Shown: positions 54,710-63,611, counted from the stretch's first letter. The stretch: 64,000 bases of DNA from Kroppenstedtia eburnea (GCF_013282215.1 NZ_CP048103.1:248001-312000); one strand, 5' to 3'. Translations and numbers: made by a program. The notes: generated by a model not told the origin, from the letters alone.

Positions 54710-56647
54710 GTGATCGACACGAATATGAAAGCATCGGTTCGGATCGGTTCGGGCCCGAAGCAAAAGTTATCAAATAACGATCATCACCATCAGAGGTCTG
54801 ATTTTCTAAAAACACATGGGGAAGCGATCGCGGCGGGTCTCAGTGGCTTGTTGATCCTGTTGGCTTGGTTGAGCGAAGGGAACCTTGAAACCTTCTCCGT
54901 TATTTTGTACCTGACAGCTTATGTGATCGGGGGATTTGCCAAAGCCCGGGAGGGGATCGTCTCCCTTGTGAGTGAGAAGAAACTGGATGTCAACCTGCTG
55001 ATGCTGCTGGCTGCCGCCGGGGCGGCGGCGATCGGGTACTGGGCCGAAGGGGCGTTGCTGATTTTTATCTTTGCTTTGAGCGGGGCCCTGGAGGAGTATT
55101 CCGAGGGAAGAAGCCGCAGAGATCTGTCGGCTCTCCTCTCTCTGAAGCCGGAAACGGCGCGGATTTTGGTGAACGGAGAAGAGCGGGAGATCTCCATCGA
55201 CGAATTGAGTGTGGGGGATTCCGTTCTGGTGAAACCGGGAGAACAGATTCCTGCTGACGGAACCGTGATCCGGGGAGCATCGGAAGTGAACCAGGCAACC
55301 ATCACCGGGGAGTCGGTTCCGGTGGAAAAAAACAAGGGGATGGAGGTTTTCACCGGCACGATGAACGGAACCGGCTCCCTCCTCATCCGGGTGGACCGAA
55401 GGGCGGAGGAGAGCACCTTTGCCAAAATCCTGCGTCTGGTCCGGGAAGCTGAGGAACAGACCCCCCCTTCCCAAGGTCAGATCGACCGGTTGGAAGGGAT
55501 CTACGTCAAAGCTGTGCTCGTAGTGACCGGTCTGTTGCTTCTTCTGCCTCCCGTCCTCCTCGGATGGAGCTGGGGAGACACGGTTTACCGGGCGATGGTG
55601 TTCATGGTGGTGGCTTCACCCTGTGCCGTGGTCGCCTCCATCATGCCGGCGGTCCTCTCCGCCATGTCCAATGGTGCCCGTAAAGGTCTTCTGTTCAAAG
55701 GGGGCGCTTATGTCCAAACTCTCTCCGAAGTCAAGGTGGTCGCTTTTGACAAGACCGGAACCCTGACCCGGGGGGAGCTTGCGGTCACCGACTTGATTCC
55801 GTTGGAAGGGATCGATGAGGGGCGGCTGTTGCAGGAGGCGGCGACGCTGGAGTCTCTGTCGGAGCATCCCCTCGCCCGCGCCATCGTCGTCGAAGCGGGT
55901 CGGCGGGGGATCACATTCCGGCAACCGGAACGGTTTGAGTCCCAAACCGGCCGGGGGGTGGAGGCTGAATGGGACGGACAGCTCCGGCGTCTGGGCAAGC
56001 CGGCGTGGCTTCTGCCCGAGGGGATGTGGAGCGATCAATTGAAACGGTTGGAAGCAGAAGGAAAAACGGTGGTCTGTCTCGCCGATGAAGCGGGACCCAT
56101 GGGGTTGATCGCATTAAAGGACACGATCCGTCCGGAAGCGAAGGCCGCTGTGGAACAGTTGAAGAAGCTGGGGGTGACCCCGGTCATGTTGACAGGGGAC
56201 CGTCAGCAAACCGCAGAGGCGATCGCCCGGCAGGCGGGCATCGAACAGGTCCGTGCAGAACTGCTCCCGGAAGAGAAGGTGAAGGCGCTCCGGGAGTTGG
56301 AAAAAGCCTGCGGTCCCACGGTCATGGTGGGGGACGGGGTGAATGATGCGCCTGCATTGGCGGTCGCCACCGTGGGAATCGCCATGGGGGCGGCGGGAAG
56401 CGATGTCGCCCTGGAGACCGCCCGGGTGGTCCTGATGAATGATGATCTGAACAAAGTGGCAGAGGCGATCGCCCTGGGCAAGCGAACCTGGAAGATCGTC
56501 CGGCAGAACCTCATTTTTGCTTTCGGGGTGATCGCACTCCTGATCATCACCAATTTCATTCAGGGAATCCCGTTGCCCTTGGGAGTGGTGGGCCACGAAG
56601 GCAGCACCTTGCTGGTGATCCTGAACGGTTTGCGACTGTTGAGGTAA
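54710..56647 (+). CDS. pfeT: P1B-type metal efflux ATPase, PfeT/ZosA-like
   Basis: A 645-residue heavy-metal P-type ATPase. A His cluster (HHH near residue 26) lies before the membrane helices. The intramembrane metal motif is SPCAV. Actuator TITGESVPVEKN, phosphorylation DKTGTLTRG, SEHPLARAI, and hinge GDGVNDAPA are all present. The ending HEGSTLLVILNGLRLLR is typical of the PfeT/ZosA group, which exports Fe(II). The PerR box and Fur-like box upstream support iron export in peroxide stress. Start GTG 54710 or ATG 54725. Confidence 0.88.
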   Translation: MIDTNMKASVRIGSGPKQKLSNNDHHHQRSDFLKTHGEAIAAGLSGLLILLAWLSEGNLETFSVILYLTAYVIGGFAKAREGIVSLVSEKKLDVNLLMLLAAAGAAAIGYWAEGALLIFIFALSGALEEYSEGRSRRDLSALLSLKPETARILVNGEEREISIDELSVGDSVLVKPGEQIPADGTVIRGASEVNQATITGESVPVEKNKGMEVFTGTMNGTGSLLIRVDRRAEESTFAKILRLVREAEEQTPPSQGQIDRLEGIYVKAVLVVTGLLLLLPPVLLGWSWGDTVYRAMVFMVVASPCAVVASIMPAVLSAMSNGARKGLLFKGGAYVQTLSEVKVVAFDKTGTLTRGELAVTDLIPLEGIDEGRLLQEAATLESLSEHPLARAIVVEAGRRGITFRQPERFESQTGRGVEAEWDGQLRRLGKPAWLLPEGMWSDQLKRLEAEGKTVVCLADEAGPMGLIALKDTIRPEAKAAVEQLKKLGVTPVMLTGDRQQTAEAIARQAGIEQVRAELLPEEKVKALRELEKACGPTVMVGDGVNDAPALAVATVGIAMGAAGSDVALETARVVLMNDDLNKVAEAIALGKRTWKIVRQNLIFAFGVIALLIITNFIQGIPLPLGVVGHEGSTLLVILNGLRLLR

Positions 56648-56669
56648 TGGAATAAAAGAAGGTGAGATG

Positions 56670-56700
56670 TCCGGTCCTGAGCACAGGACCGGATTTTTTT
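56670..56700 (+). terminator. Terminator after the metal ATPase
   Basis: Stem TCCGGTCCT / AGGACCGGA with a 6-base loop, then seven T. Confidence 0.93.
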
Positions 56701-56833
56701 GCGGTGATTGGCAAAACAAAAAAACCTTTACTAAAGTCCATTTCACCACTAAAATAAATTTTAACGATCAAATCATTTTTATCAAAATCCGCCCCGAGAC
56801 GGGGAGGGGGACCAACCGGAGCCGGTGGGACGT

Positions 56834-57128
56834 CTAGAAGCGTTGTGATTTACTGACTTTGAAGGTGGTCGGGATTGGGTTTCACATGACCTTCCGTTGT
56901 TCTTACGAGCCAAAGCACTCCATGTGAAACCCAACCCTCCCTGCATAGCGAGACCGGGAACGAAGTGACCTAGGCGAGACTTGTGCTGGTGAGTGCATAG
57001 CGAAACCGGGAACGAAGTGACCTTGGCGAGACTTGTGCTGGTGAGTGCATAGCGTGACCAGGGAGCGAAGCGACCTAGGCGCGACTTGTGGCCCTATGGG
57101 TATGATGGCTTTTTCACAACGCTTCTAG
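56834..57128 (+). repeat. MITE-like repeat, type A, three 52-bp modules
   Basis: The longest copy, 295 bp, with perfect terminal repeats CTAGAAGCGTTGTGA ... TCACAACGCTTCTAG. It contains the palindromic core and three tandem 52-bp modules starting GCATAGCG at about 56943, 56995 and 57047. It lies 40 bp before the MFS gene. Confidence 0.92.
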
Positions 57129-57167
57129 AGTCGGCGGATTAGGATGGGGTCCGAGGAGGAGATGCAA

Positions 57168-58424
57168 GTGGGGAATCTGGCGGTAAACATGGGGTTGGAA
57201 GCGGAAAAGCCTGCGGTGCCGTTGCTTCGCAACCGTCGGTTTGTGATGGTGTGGCTGGCAGGCACCCTGTCCGGGTTGGCCTTGTCGGTCTATTTGCTGA
57301 CCGAGTCCTGGTATGTGGTGCGGGGGTTGGGACGCCCGGAAGGGTTGGGCTGGGTGTTGATGGCGACCACCCTTCCCCGGCTCTTCCTGATGATGATCGG
57401 GGGAGTGGCAGCGGATCGTTTTTCCAAGACGCGGATTCTGTTTTGGTCCGATTTTACCCGGTGTCTGCTGGTGGCGGGGATGGTGGGATTGTTGGCTGTG
57501 GGAGGCCTTTCCTATGGGGGACTGATCATTTTTGCTCTCTGCTTCGGCGTTTTGGATGCCTTCTTTTGGCCGGCGGCTCAATCCCTCGTCCCGGCTTTGG
57601 TAGCCAAAGAGCAACTCACCCGGGCCAATGCCCTGGTACAGACGACTCAGCAGGTTTCCATGGTGGTGGGACCGGCGCTGGCGGGCTTCGCCGTCGCTTA
57701 TGGCTCTTTCACCGCCTCCTTCGGATTGGCCGCCGTGTTTCTGCTGCTGGCGAGTATCGTCATCCTGTTTGCCAAGATGGAACAGGCGGGAAGCAGTTCA
57801 TCCCGGCCTGCCACCTCTCCGCTGCAGGAGTTGAGAGAGGGGATCCGATATGCACGGCAAACCCGGTTTGTATTTATCATCATGGGGATCAGCCTGTTCA
57901 CCAATCTGGTCTTGGCCGGTCCCGGACAGATCTCCCTTCCGGTGATGGTGGATCAGTATCTGAAGGGAAATGCCCTCGATCTCAGCTATCTGGAAAGCGC
58001 TTTCGCCGGTGGCATGGTGCTGGGAGCGGTGTGGATCGGTTGGCTCAATCTCCGGCGCCGGCGGGCGGTGATCAATATTTCCCTCATCAGTCTGGTGGGG
58101 GTGATGCTGGCACTTTTCGGGCAAGTGAGCACCATGTGGCAGGCTTTGCCGGTGCTGGTCCTCTTCGGTGCCTTCCTGTCGGCGGGCAACATCTTGGGAC
58201 AATCGATGATTCAGGAAAGGGTGGAACCGGATAAATTGGGGAGGGTCTCCAGTCTGCTGGCCACAGGTTCCATGGGACTGATTCCTCTCTCTCACGGATT
58301 GGTCTCCATCATTCTGTCCATGGGTGTTCCGATGCCCTGGATCCTCCTGGTGGCAGGTGTCATGATGACTCTCTTTATGTGGTGGGTTCTGTGGCGGGTG
58401 AAGATGGTTTGGACCTGGGATTGA
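57168..58424 (+). CDS. MFS transporter
   Basis: A 418-residue major facilitator protein with about 12 hydrophobic helices. Features: LRNRRFVMVWLAGTLSGLALSVYLL, the loop 2-3 motif GGVAADRFSKTRILFWSD, and a central loop near 195-215. Such MFS proteins are often drug exporters, but substrate is unknown. GTG 57168 has AGGAGGAG at ideal spacing; the ATGs at 57144 and 57162 are in frame but lack or overlap it. It is followed by an HTH regulator and another MFS gene. Confidence 0.87.
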   Translation: MGNLAVNMGLEAEKPAVPLLRNRRFVMVWLAGTLSGLALSVYLLTESWYVVRGLGRPEGLGWVLMATTLPRLFLMMIGGVAADRFSKTRILFWSDFTRCLLVAGMVGLLAVGGLSYGGLIIFALCFGVLDAFFWPAAQSLVPALVAKEQLTRANALVQTTQQVSMVVGPALAGFAVAYGSFTASFGLAAVFLLLASIVILFAKMEQAGSSSSRPATSPLQELREGIRYARQTRFVFIIMGISLFTNLVLAGPGQISLPVMVDQYLKGNALDLSYLESAFAGGMVLGAVWIGWLNLRRRRAVINISLISLVGVMLALFGQVSTMWQALPVLVLFGAFLSAGNILGQSMIQERVEPDKLGRVSSLLATGSMGLIPLSHGLVSIILSMGVPMPWILLVAGVMMTLFMWWVLWRVKMVWTWD

Positions 58425-58499
58425 AGCCCTGCTCGTACCGGCTGGGGCGGGTGTGTTATCCTGAGGGAAAGCGCTTCAGGGACAAGGAGGCACCCGGTT

Positions 58500-59201
58500 T
58501 TGACCAAATGGCGAAAGGTAGACAATATCGAGCTGATGAAGCTGATCTCCGATCCCCGTCGGCATCGGATCCTGCATCTGTGTTCCGATGAGCCGCGGAC
58601 GGTGAAACAACTGGCGGAAGCCTTGGGGGAGCAGCCTTCCCGTCTCTATTATCATGTGAACAAACTGGTGGAATTTGAGATGCTGGAAGTGGCCGAGACC
58701 CGTCAGGTGGGCAACCTGACGGAGCGGGTTTATCAAACCGTCAATCTCGGAGATGTTATCTACCGGACCGATCCCAAAATGGTGGCGGAGAACCCTCATT
58801 TGGCGATGGCGGCCATCCGGCAGAAGGTGGACCCCGGTCTGGGCATGTTTGCACAGATGCCGCGTATATTGCAAGAGCGGGAGCAGGCGGGTCAGGGGAT
58901 CGAGGGGTTTCCCTATCACCTCACCATCGACAGCAACACCGAATACATCACCGCCAAAGAATGGATGGAATCCCTCAGGCGGGTTCACCAAGCCTGGTTG
59001 AAAGAGGGAGAAGAGATCACCCAGTGGCCGGATCCCGATTTTCCCTATCCCTTCGGGGATGAAAATGAAAAGGGAACCTACCAGTACGTGCTGATCAGTT
59101 ACCGGATCGAAGATGCCCAGCAGTTGGGCTTGATCCCCCCATATGGGGATGAGGAGGAAACAGGGAAACAGCAGGAGAAGGAAGAGAACGACGGTTCCTG
59201 A
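58500..59201 (+). CDS. Winged-helix (ArsR-like) transcriptional regulator
   Basis: A 233-residue protein. Residues 10-80 are an HTH of the ArsR/HTH_20 type: LISDPRRHRILHLCSDEPRTVKQLAEALGEQPSRLYYHVNKLVEFEML. The C-terminal 150 residues are a sensing domain of unknown ligand with several Met, Tyr and Trp. TTG start about 10 bp after AAGGAGG. It lies between two MFS genes and probably controls one or both. Confidence 0.88.
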   Translation: MTKWRKVDNIELMKLISDPRRHRILHLCSDEPRTVKQLAEALGEQPSRLYYHVNKLVEFEMLEVAETRQVGNLTERVYQTVNLGDVIYRTDPKMVAENPHLAMAAIRQKVDPGLGMFAQMPRILQEREQAGQGIEGFPYHLTIDSNTEYITAKEWMESLRRVHQAWLKEGEEITQWPDPDFPYPFGDENEKGTYQYVLISYRIEDAQQLGLIPPYGDEEETGKQQEKEENDGS

Positions 59202-59231
59202 ATGGGATGATGGGACCAAAGTCTGAGAGAG

Positions 59232-59254
59232 GCCCCGCCGGTTGGGGCTTTTTT
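59232..59254 (+). terminator. Terminator after the HTH gene
   Basis: GCCCC / GGGGC with a 7-base loop, then TTTTTT. Confidence 0.75.
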
Positions 59255-59357
59255 GGTAGCCGCATCACAGACTCCCAGAGGAGGCGGGGCGGGGAACGGG
59301 TTGGTATGATGAAGTGGCAATGAAAGTGTACATAACGGTGGAAATCAGGTGAACACC

Positions 59358-60605
59358 ATGGAACCTCTTATGAAAGATCGGCGGATGTATCTGTTGTTGA
59401 CGGCCAATATCGCCTCCTCCGTGGGCACAGGCATCTCGGGAATCGCCATTCCCTGGTTCTTGATTCAACAGCCCGGCGGGGAAGCGGTGTTTGGATATCT
59501 GATGTTCGGGATGACAGTGGTCTCCTTCCTGCTCTCTCCCATCATCGGAGTGTGGGTGGACCGTTTCTCCCGCAAAGGTCTGCTGCAGTTGAATCAATTC
59601 CTGGGATTGGCGGTGACGCTCCCCTTCGCCCTCTGGGGGTGGGCCGCCGGCTCCTTTTCCCCCTGGCAGCTGGTGGTGATCAGCGCTTCCAGTACTCTGT
59701 ATTACAATCTTCACTTTCCGACCCAGTTCGCCCTCGTGCAGGAGATCTTCGACCGCTCCCGGTATCGGGCCCTGAACAGCCTGTTGGAAGTACAGAGTCA
59801 GGCGGCGGCGATGATCAGTGGAGGTTTGGGGAGCCTGTTGTTGGGGATGATGGATCTTCAGTGGATCTTGTTGATCGACGCGTCTACTTTTCTGTTCGCC
59901 CTGATCCTGATCTCCCTCCTCCCTTACCGGCATCATGGCAGGCAGACAGCGCCCCCTCGAAGTCCCGGCGGCTGGTGGAGCGACCTCTCCGGAGGAGTGG
60001 CCTATCTTCGCAGCCGGCCGGGGTTGACCTTCTTTTTCTTTTGCACGATGCTTCCCTTTATCGGGGTGATGGCCAGCAATTATCTGAATCCCCTCTATGT
60101 GGTGGACACCCTGAAGGCGGATGCTGCAGTGATGGGACTGCAAGAGATGCTGTATGCCGTCGGAGCGGTGGCAGCGGGTTTCACCATCCCGTGGCTGGCC
60201 CGCCGCTGGGGTTCCCATGTCACTCTTCTGATCACTGTCGGTCTGTTCACACTGTCGACGGCAGTCCTGGCTTTTGTTCCGGTGGTGGGAGTATTTCTGA
60301 CGATGAAGGTGCTGTTCGGTTGGGGCAATGCCGGGACAAGGGTGGCCCGCAACACCCTGATGATGGAACGGGTGCCCAACGTCTTGATCGGTAGGGTGAA
60401 CAGCTTTTTTCAGGCCACGGGGTATATTCTGCGAATTCTCTTTCTGGGACTCTTCACCCAAACCGTTCCCGGGCTGGGGGCCACCTGGGCCTATGGAATC
60501 CTGTTTCTGCTGATGGCGGGAGCCTGGGTCGGCGTGGCGTGCGGCCGGAGGGTGGTGAGGGGGGAGGGGGAGATGCCGGAGGAGACCTCTCTCAAAACCG
60601 GATAA
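59358..60605 (+). CDS. MFS transporter
   Basis: A 415-residue major facilitator protein, about 12 helices. Features: LLLTANIASSVGTGISGIAIPWFLI, motif A-like GVWVDRFSRKGLLQLNQ, and RSRYRALNSLLEVQSQ. It belongs to the MFS_3-like group of macrolide-type or siderophore exporters; the substrate is not known. ATG 59358 follows AGGTG at 6 bp; a GTG at 59349 is possible. It is only distantly related to the MFS at 57168. Confidence 0.87.
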   Translation: MEPLMKDRRMYLLLTANIASSVGTGISGIAIPWFLIQQPGGEAVFGYLMFGMTVVSFLLSPIIGVWVDRFSRKGLLQLNQFLGLAVTLPFALWGWAAGSFSPWQLVVISASSTLYYNLHFPTQFALVQEIFDRSRYRALNSLLEVQSQAAAMISGGLGSLLLGMMDLQWILLIDASTFLFALILISLLPYRHHGRQTAPPRSPGGWWSDLSGGVAYLRSRPGLTFFFFCTMLPFIGVMASNYLNPLYVVDTLKADAAVMGLQEMLYAVGAVAAGFTIPWLARRWGSHVTLLITVGLFTLSTAVLAFVPVVGVFLTMKVLFGWGNAGTRVARNTLMMERVPNVLIGRVNSFFQATGYILRILFLGLFTQTVPGLGATWAYGILFLLMAGAWVGVACGRRVVRGEGEMPEETSLKTG

Positions 60606-60625
60606 TTGGCCGGAGTCGGTTCATT

Positions 60626-60662
60626 CAGGGGTGAATCCTCGGTATATGAGGATGCACCCCTG
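60626..60662 (+). repeat. Imperfect inverted repeat
   Basis: CAGGGGTG-a-ATCCTC / GAGGAT-g-CACCCCTG around a 7-base loop. No T run follows, so it is not a clear terminator; it may protect the MFS mRNA 3' end. Confidence 0.55.
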
Positions 60663-60724
60663 ACCATCCGCATCTGTTTTGAGAGTGGAACCACCCGATA
60701 AACAGACGGGTCCGGTTGCAAAAA

Positions 60725-60760
60725 GCCAAAAATCTGCCCATGGCAGTTTTTGGCTTTTTT
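60725..60760 (+). terminator. Bidirectional terminator between MFS and floT genes
   Basis: GCCAAAAA / TTTTTGGC with inner CTGCC/GGCAG, flanked by A and T runs, placed between convergent genes. Confidence 0.88.
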
Positions 60761-60809
60761 AATATCTCACATGGGTCTTTCTTCCCACTCTCTTTACAAT
60801 CGAAAAGGA

Positions 60810-62327
60810 TTAACTGGGGGATGATTCCCGTTCCGTTTCCGCCGCTTCGATCCGGGGAGGCTGGGCAGGTGTCTTCTCCTCATGGCCGGAAGTGGTGTTG
60901 CGGATCATCTCATTCAAGTCGAGGCCGGAGACTTGTTTCACCATTTCCGGGGCCTGGGCCATCAGTTGGGTGACATAATTACTCACCTTGGCGGCCCCAT
61001 CTCCGCCGTGGCCGGAATCGACGACAGTGATCTTGTCGATGCGGGCCATCGGTTCTGCCACTTTGCCGGCCAATTCAGGCAGCATCTTGGCGATCAGATC
61101 GAGGATGGCCGCCTGGCCGTATCGTTCAAAGGCTTCCGCCAACTTCTCTTTGGCCTCCGCCTCGGCCAGCCCTTTGGCCCGGATCACATCAGCCTGGGCC
61201 ATCCCTTCGGACTTCTCCACCTCCGCCCGGGCGATCCCCTGGGCTTTATGAGCTTCAGCATCGGCCATCCCTTTGGCCCGGATCGCTTCCGCCTCGGCCC
61301 GGGCCTGTGCTTCCCGCTCAAAGCGGGCGGCCTCGGCGGACTGTTCCTTGGCGTAACGGTCCGCGTCCGCTTTTTTGCGGACTTCGGCATCATACTGTTT
61401 CTCCCGGCGGAGAATCTCTTTCTCCTCCAGCTCGATGGATTTCTGTTTCCGCACCAGTTCAATCTTCATCTCTTCATCGACAACCTGCTGTTTATAGCGG
61501 TTTTCCTGCAGTTGATAGGCCTGGTCGGCTTCCGCCTTCTTCATGTCCTGTTCAATCTTGAACTGGGCGATCTTCAGCTCTTTCTCTTTCTCCGCCTCGG
61601 CGATGTTGGTTTCGGAGATCAGAGTGGCTTTGGTCCCTTCTTGCCGGGCCTTGGAGGTCTGGATTTCCGTATCCCGGCGGGCATTGGCTTCGGCGATGTC
61701 CGCATCGCGGCGGACGGCGGCGATCCGGGGACGGCCGAGGGCATCCAGGTAACCGTTGTTGTCACGGACATCCTTGATGGTGAAGGAGACGATGGAGAGT
61801 CCCATCTTCTTCAGATCTTTGGCTGCCACGGCGTGCACTTCCTGGGCGAACCGATCCCGGTTTTTGTAGATCTCCTCCACGGTCATCGTACCCAGAATGG
61901 CCCGGAGATGGCCTTCCAGCACCTCTTCGGCCTCATCCTTGAGGGTGTCCACATCCTTGCCCATAAATTGTTCGGCGGCGGTGGCCACATCTTCCAGCGA
62001 GCTGCCGATTTTGATGATGGCGACGCCGTCGGCCATGACCGGCACCCCCTGTTCGGTGTAAACTTCCGGGGTGGAAACGGTCAGTTTGTGGGAGAGGAGG
62101 GAGAGGCGTTCCGCCCGTTGGAAGATCGGAACGATAAAGGCGCCGCCGCCACGGATGATCTTCATCTTTTTCCCCGAGGCGTCAGTGGTGGAATTTTTTC
62201 CTCCCAGCATACTCCCGGTCACGATCAGGGCTTCGTCGGCACCGACGGTTTTGTACCGGGCCCAAAAACAGATGGCCAGCACCATGAAGACGATGGCGGC
62301 CAAGCCGAGGATGGCCAGGGTGGTCAC
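60810..62327 (-). CDS. floT: Flotillin FloT (YuaG)
   Basis: A 505-residue flotillin of functional membrane microdomains. An N-terminal hairpin membrane segment (about residues 5-24) leads into the SPFH/PHB domain (about 25-200), then a long coiled coil with repeated Glu-Ala pairs (EAEAIRAKGMADAEAHKAQG) to about 430. The C-terminal region has Gly-rich VDSGHGGDGAAK. GTG start follows AAGGAGTG and overlaps yuaF by four bases. The yuaF-floT order is as in B. subtilis, where the pair is under SigW; a SigW-like factor is encoded at 27276. Confidence 0.95.
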   Translation of the reverse strand: MTTLAILGLAAIVFMVLAICFWARYKTVGADEALIVTGSMLGGKNSTTDASGKKMKIIRGGGAFIVPIFQRAERLSLLSHKLTVSTPEVYTEQGVPVMADGVAIIKIGSSLEDVATAAEQFMGKDVDTLKDEAEEVLEGHLRAILGTMTVEEIYKNRDRFAQEVHAVAAKDLKKMGLSIVSFTIKDVRDNNGYLDALGRPRIAAVRRDADIAEANARRDTEIQTSKARQEGTKATLISETNIAEAEKEKELKIAQFKIEQDMKKAEADQAYQLQENRYKQQVVDEEMKIELVRKQKSIELEEKEILRREKQYDAEVRKKADADRYAKEQSAEAARFEREAQARAEAEAIRAKGMADAEAHKAQGIARAEVEKSEGMAQADVIRAKGLAEAEAKEKLAEAFERYGQAAILDLIAKMLPELAGKVAEPMARIDKITVVDSGHGGDGAAKVSNYVTQLMAQAPEMVKQVSGLDLNEMIRNTTSGHEEKTPAQPPRIEAAETERESSPS

Positions 62328-62869
62328 AGTTGGTTCACTCCTTCGTCTGAGTTGGGTTCAACCGGGGTGACCCACAGGACGGACTCTTCCACCTTGCGTA
62401 TGATGACGCGGGCCCCCTGAGGGATCGGGTGATGATGAAGACTGGAGGCGATCTGGTTGGTGTGTCCGCCACCTGTCCAGACCAGCAATTCTCCACACCC
62501 CTCGGCGGGAATGGCCGTGATCACTTCCCCCTGCCGCCCGATCAGGTCCGACATTCGGAACCCGACGGAACTCTCCGCATTTTCCATCGGTTTAACCACC
62601 AGAAGGTAAAGCAGGACAGAGGCGACCACAGACAGCCCCAGGGCTGATAAGCTGAGGAAGGCCCCCTCCAGCAGGGTGGTTTTGGACAAGATGAGGCCTG
62701 CCGCCCCGAAGGCTGTCAAGGCTCCCACCCAGACCACGGGGTGGAACATGGCAGAGCCTCCAGTGATCCCCTCCGTCAATCCCTCCAGCAGGTCCCCGAT
62801 GATCCATGAGAGTGCTGTCAGCAGGATCCCGACCAGAAAACATCCCCAAAAAACAAGGGTCCAGTCCAT
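62324..62869 (-). CDS. yuaF: NfeD-family membrane protein YuaF
   Basis: A 181-residue NfeD-like protein with three membrane helices (about 5-25, 45-65, 70-92) and a C-terminal OB-fold (about 100-181, IGRQGEVITAIPAEGCGELLV). It partners with flotillin in membrane organisation. Its stop overlaps the floT start. The MITE-like element ends 13 bp before its start codon, so its promoter lies beyond or within the element. The ribosome site is GGGGGGA. Confidence 0.93.
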   Translation of the reverse strand: MDWTLVFWGCFLVGILLTALSWIIGDLLEGLTEGITGGSAMFHPVVWVGALTAFGAAGLILSKTTLLEGAFLSLSALGLSVVASVLLYLLVVKPMENAESSVGFRMSDLIGRQGEVITAIPAEGCGELLVWTGGGHTNQIASSLHHHPIPQGARVIIRKVEESVLWVTPVEPNSDEGVNQL

Positions 62870-62882
62870 TCCAGTATCCCCC

Positions 62883-63022
62883 CTAGAAGTATTGTGATTT
62901 ACTGCGTTTGAAGGCGGTCGGGATTGGGTTTCACATTCCGTTCCGGTTGTTCTTACGAGCCAAAGTCACTCCATGTGAAACCCAACCCTCCCTGTGGACA
63001 GGTTTTTTCACAACGTTTCTAG
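62883..63022 (+). repeat. MITE-like repeat, type A, no module
   Basis: A 140-bp copy with ends CTAGAAGTATTGTGATTT and TTTTTTCACAACGTTTCTAG and the full palindromic core. It is inserted right before yuaF. Ends have two differences from the perfect ends at 56834. Confidence 0.92.
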
Positions 63023-63075
63023 TACGGTTGTCGCCTTATATTTACGGATGAGCCGCTCAGAAGTTTCGCCGGACA

Positions 63076-63110
63076 CAAAAAAATCCGCCGTCCTTGAAAG
63101 GGGCGGCGGT
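63076..63110 (-). terminator. Terminator after the small membrane protein (minus strand)
   Basis: Read on the minus strand, CCGCCGCC / GGCGG with inner bases, followed by ATTTTTTTGTG. Confidence 0.85.
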
Positions 63111-63117
63111 ATTCGGT

Positions 63118-63570
63118 TCACTGGAATTTGAAGGTGACGACCAGAATGATGAAGGCGAGCAGGAGCACTGTCAGGTTGAGGAGGTTGATGTAACGCTTGA
63201 CACTTGCAGTCTTGGCGGCGGGATCGGTCTCTCCTTGCAACTTTTTGAAGAGACGGCCGCCGTAGACCGGAAATCCGATCACATAGGCGAGGATGATCAA
63301 GCTCCCGAACCGTTCTTTGATCACCAGGTACAAAGGTTTGCTGTCGCCAAACTGGATCAGCATGTACAATCCGGCGACAAAGGCGAGGATCGCCACAGGG
63401 ACCATCATGCGGACATTCAGATTGTGGACGTTTTCCAGGCTTTGGTCCATGGAGATACCCGCATCATGCAGTTTGGTCGACTTGCGCAGCCAGACGGCCA
63501 TCACCGCCAGGCCGCCAAACCAGCTGGCGACACTGAACACATGGATAAACAAGGCGATTTTGTAAGCCAT
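63118..63570 (-). CDS. Hypothetical four-helix membrane protein (DUF2269/CopD-like)
   Basis: A 150-residue protein with four hydrophobic segments and conserved polar positions: IALFIHVFSVASWFGGLAVMAVW at the start, and NLNVRMMVPVAILAFVAGLYML. His and Trp in the first helix resemble DUF2269 and CopD-type proteins, which may bind heme or copper. Function unknown. GGAGAG precedes the ATG. The heme-oxygenase-like gene upstream (63612) is transcribed in the same direction, 41 bp away. Confidence 0.75.
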   Translation of the reverse strand: MAYKIALFIHVFSVASWFGGLAVMAVWLRKSTKLHDAGISMDQSLENVHNLNVRMMVPVAILAFVAGLYMLIQFGDSKPLYLVIKERFGSLIILAYVIGFPVYGGRLFKKLQGETDPAAKTASVKRYINLLNLTVLLLAFIILVVTFKFQ

Positions 63571-63611
63571 CGTCGATTCTCTCCTTTTTTTATGGTCCGT
63601 GGATAACCGAT

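Noticed and set aside
56942-57097. Possible CRISPR array
   Set aside because: Three direct units of 52 bp without unique spacers, inside a MITE-like element; not a CRISPR.
57251-58234. 327-codon frame inside the first MFS gene
   Set aside because: It overlaps the MFS frame in full and lacks hydrophobic helices or any domain pattern.
60882-62420. A 512-codon frame on the plus strand opposite floT
   Set aside because: It is the antisense shadow of the GC-rich flotillin coiled coil; the minus strand has the family match, ribosome site and coupling to yuaF.
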